Assembly: GCA_039181495.1 (NCBI GenBank)
Contig: JBCDCP010000011.1
Location: 1 to 34,383 of the forward strand
Direction of reading: 5' to 3'
Length of the DNA stretch: 34,383 nucleotides
From: JBCDCP01 sp039181495
GTDB lineage: Bacteria > Pseudomonadota > Alphaproteobacteria > Rhizobiales > Tepidamorphaceae
Both the position numbers and the translations under genes were made by a program. Below are positions 33,213 through 34,383 of the stretch, piece by piece. The notes under the pieces are model-generated. The model saw only the letters and a list, made by a program, of their open reading frames with translations. It did no database searches and was not told where the DNA came from. Position 1 is the stretch's first letter. The number at the start of each line of letters is the position of its first letter.

Positions 33213-34302
33213 GACCCAGCACCCTCTCATTGCCTTCAGAGAGCAGTGCTCGACCCTTCTTGGCGTCAAAGACCGTGAGGGTGCGGGCATCGAAGGTCAG
33301 GCCGGTCTGGGTGTCGACCGATATCCGCTCGCTTGCCGGAATGCGCGCCTTAAGCATGCCGTTGGGCGTGTCGAAGGTGACGATCTGGGTTGTGCCGAGA
33401 TATTCGGTGGCCATAACACGCCCGCGAAATGGCGCCGCATCGGAGAGATGAACATGTTCCGGGCGTACACCGAGCACCAGTTCGCCATGGGCTGCATCGT
33501 GCAGGGTTGGAATGTCGATCCGCGCATCGCCCAGGGTGACGTGATCAACGCCCTTCCCGACCATGCCTTCAAAGGTCAGGAAGTTCATTGGCGGTGAGCC
33601 GATGAAGCTCGCGACAAACATGGTCGCCGGCCAGTCATAGATGTCCTGTGGCAGGCCAAATTGCTCGACGACGCCGTGGTTCATCACCACGATCTTGTCG
33701 CCCATCTGCATCGCTTCGAGCTGGTCGTGGGTGACATAAATGGTGGTAGCATTCATGCGGTCGTGCAGAGCGCGGAGTTCCTCGGCCATATGTTCGCGGA
33801 ACTCGGCATCCAGCGCGCCGAGAGGTTCATCCATCAGGAAACACTTCGGATTGCGGACGATCGCCCGCCCCAATGCGACCCTTTGGCGATCACCGCCAGA
33901 CAATCCGCCGACTGGCTTGTCGAGAATGTCGCCAATACCCAGCGTGCCGGCGACCTCTTCGACCTTGCGGCGGACATCGCCGCGCGGCATGCCCTGGCTG
34001 ATCAGCGGATAGGAGATGTTCTGCCGAACATTCATGTGCGGGTAGAGCGCGAACATCTGAAACACGAAGGCGATGTCGCGCTCCGACGCCGGCTTCTGGC
34101 CCACCTCTTCACCGCCGATGAAAATCTCGCCCGAGGTCGGCAATTCCAGACCGGCGATCATCCGCAATGTGGTGGTCTTGCCGCAGCCCGATGGCCCCAG
34201 CAGCATGAAGAACTCGCCGTCTTCCACCGTGAAGGTGGACGACTGGACAGCAGTGAATGCCCCGAACTCCTTGCGCACATTTCTGATGACGATCTGCGCC
34301 AT
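33205..34302 (-). CDS. ABC transporter ATP-binding protein, MalK/UgpC type (first)
   Basis: A 365-residue ATPase. Walker A is LLGPSGCGKTTT, Q-loop VFQMFALYPH, signature LSGGDRQRVALGRAI (Asp where most have Gln/Glu), Walker B FLMDEPLGALDAEF, and a C-terminal TOBE domain from ~245 (GVRPEHVHL). It pairs with the other ATPase to energise a carbohydrate/polyol importer whose permeases lie beyond the window. The stop overlaps the next start by eight bases. The upstream membrane protein ends three bases before its ATG. Confidence 0.93.
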   Translation of the reverse strand: MAQIVIRNVRKEFGAFTAVQSSTFTVEDGEFFMLLGPSGCGKTTTLRMIAGLELPTSGEIFIGGEEVGQKPASERDIAFVFQMFALYPHMNVRQNISYPLISQGMPRGDVRRKVEEVAGTLGIGDILDKPVGGLSGGDRQRVALGRAIVRNPKCFLMDEPLGALDAEFREHMAEELRALHDRMNATTIYVTHDQLEAMQMGDKIVVMNHGVVEQFGLPQDIYDWPATMFVASFIGSPPMNFLTFEGMVGKGVDHVTLGDARIDIPTLHDAAHGELVLGVRPEHVHLSDAAPFRGRVMATEYLGTTQIVTFDTPNGMLKARIPASERISVDTQTGLTFDARTLTVFDAKKGRALLSEGNERVLGHG

Positions 34303-34305
34303 GGA

Positions 34306-34383
34306 TCACTCGGGGAAATGGCTGACGATGATGAACATGATCGTGCCCACCAGCGTGATGATGAAGGAGTAGGTGAAGGCCCA
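34306..34383 (-). CDS. Membrane protein, C-terminal 25 residues (partial)
   Basis: The minus strand reads in from the window edge and ends at a TGA at 34306-34308, three bases before the ATPase start. The visible residues are one hydrophobic helix (FIITLVGTIMFIIV) followed by SHFPE. Placement points to an ABC permease or a small membrane component of the same importer. Its start lies outside the window. Confidence 0.6.
   Translation of the reverse strand, partial: WAFTYSFIITLVGTIMFIIVSHFPE

Noticed and set aside
1..34383. CRISPR arrays, tRNA/rRNA genes, transposase genes, prophage
   Set aside because: No regularly spaced repeats, no tRNA T-arm/CCA pattern and no transposase or phage motifs were found by reading both strands.

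Overview
The window is GC-rich, gene-dense DNA of an alphaproteobacterium. I infer Hyphomicrobiales, perhaps close to the marine Stappia/Labrenzia group. The grounds are a Sinorhizobium/Labrenzia-type hydroxyproline locus, a rhizobial-style ABC transporter with two ATPases next to a fused DhaK-DhaL kinase, and frequent TTG/GTG starts. I see no rRNA, tRNA, CRISPR array, intact insertion sequence or phage gene.

Layout. 1-2.8 kb: a long DUF1289 protein (+) faces a secreted family 3 glycoside hydrolase (-) with an unusual C-terminal tail. 3.1-5.7 kb: a tightly packed minus-strand operon of SDR, 2,4'-dihydroxyacetophenone-dioxygenase-like cupin, methylglyoxal synthase and a secreted alpha/beta hydrolase. 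5.9-14.5 kb: a GntR/FCD regulator, divergent from a plus-strand run of polar amino acid ABC transporter (SBP, two permeases, ATPase), DapA-family deaminase, aldehyde dehydrogenase, enolase-superfamily cis-3-hydroxyproline dehydratase and proline-racemase-family dehydratase. This is a catabolic island for hydroxyproline isomers, with a 16-bp palindrome in the divergent promoter. 14.7-16.7 kb: a YHS protein, then a decayed stretch where the start of a LysR gene is joined to the last fifth of an aldehyde dehydrogenase gene, followed by an intact SDR.

16.9-26.2 kb: a Tat-exported FAD amine oxidase; then, on the minus strand, an isochorismatase-fold hydrolase, two paralogous amidohydrolases (one Tat-exported, one cytoplasmic), a shortened efflux adaptor and an MFS exporter, with a LysR regulator divergent from them. 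26.4-28.3 kb: a CcdA-thioredoxin pair for periplasmic thiol reduction, divergent from a secreted protein with ten cysteines. 28.4-29.2 kb: a zinc-type ArsR/SmtB repressor with its operator, and a very histidine-rich two-repeat protein. 29.2-30.4 kb: an Old Yellow Enzyme. 30.6 kb to the end: dihydroxyacetone kinase, two MalK/UgpC-type ATPases and the last codons of a membrane protein, read on the minus strand and cut by the window edge.

The best candidates for under-described biology are the ArsR/His-rich operon, the cupin-MGS-SDR-hydrolase operon, the Ser/Thr variant dehydratase in the hydroxyproline island, the exported thioredoxin lacking its cis-proline, and the LysR/aldehyde dehydrogenase deletion scar.
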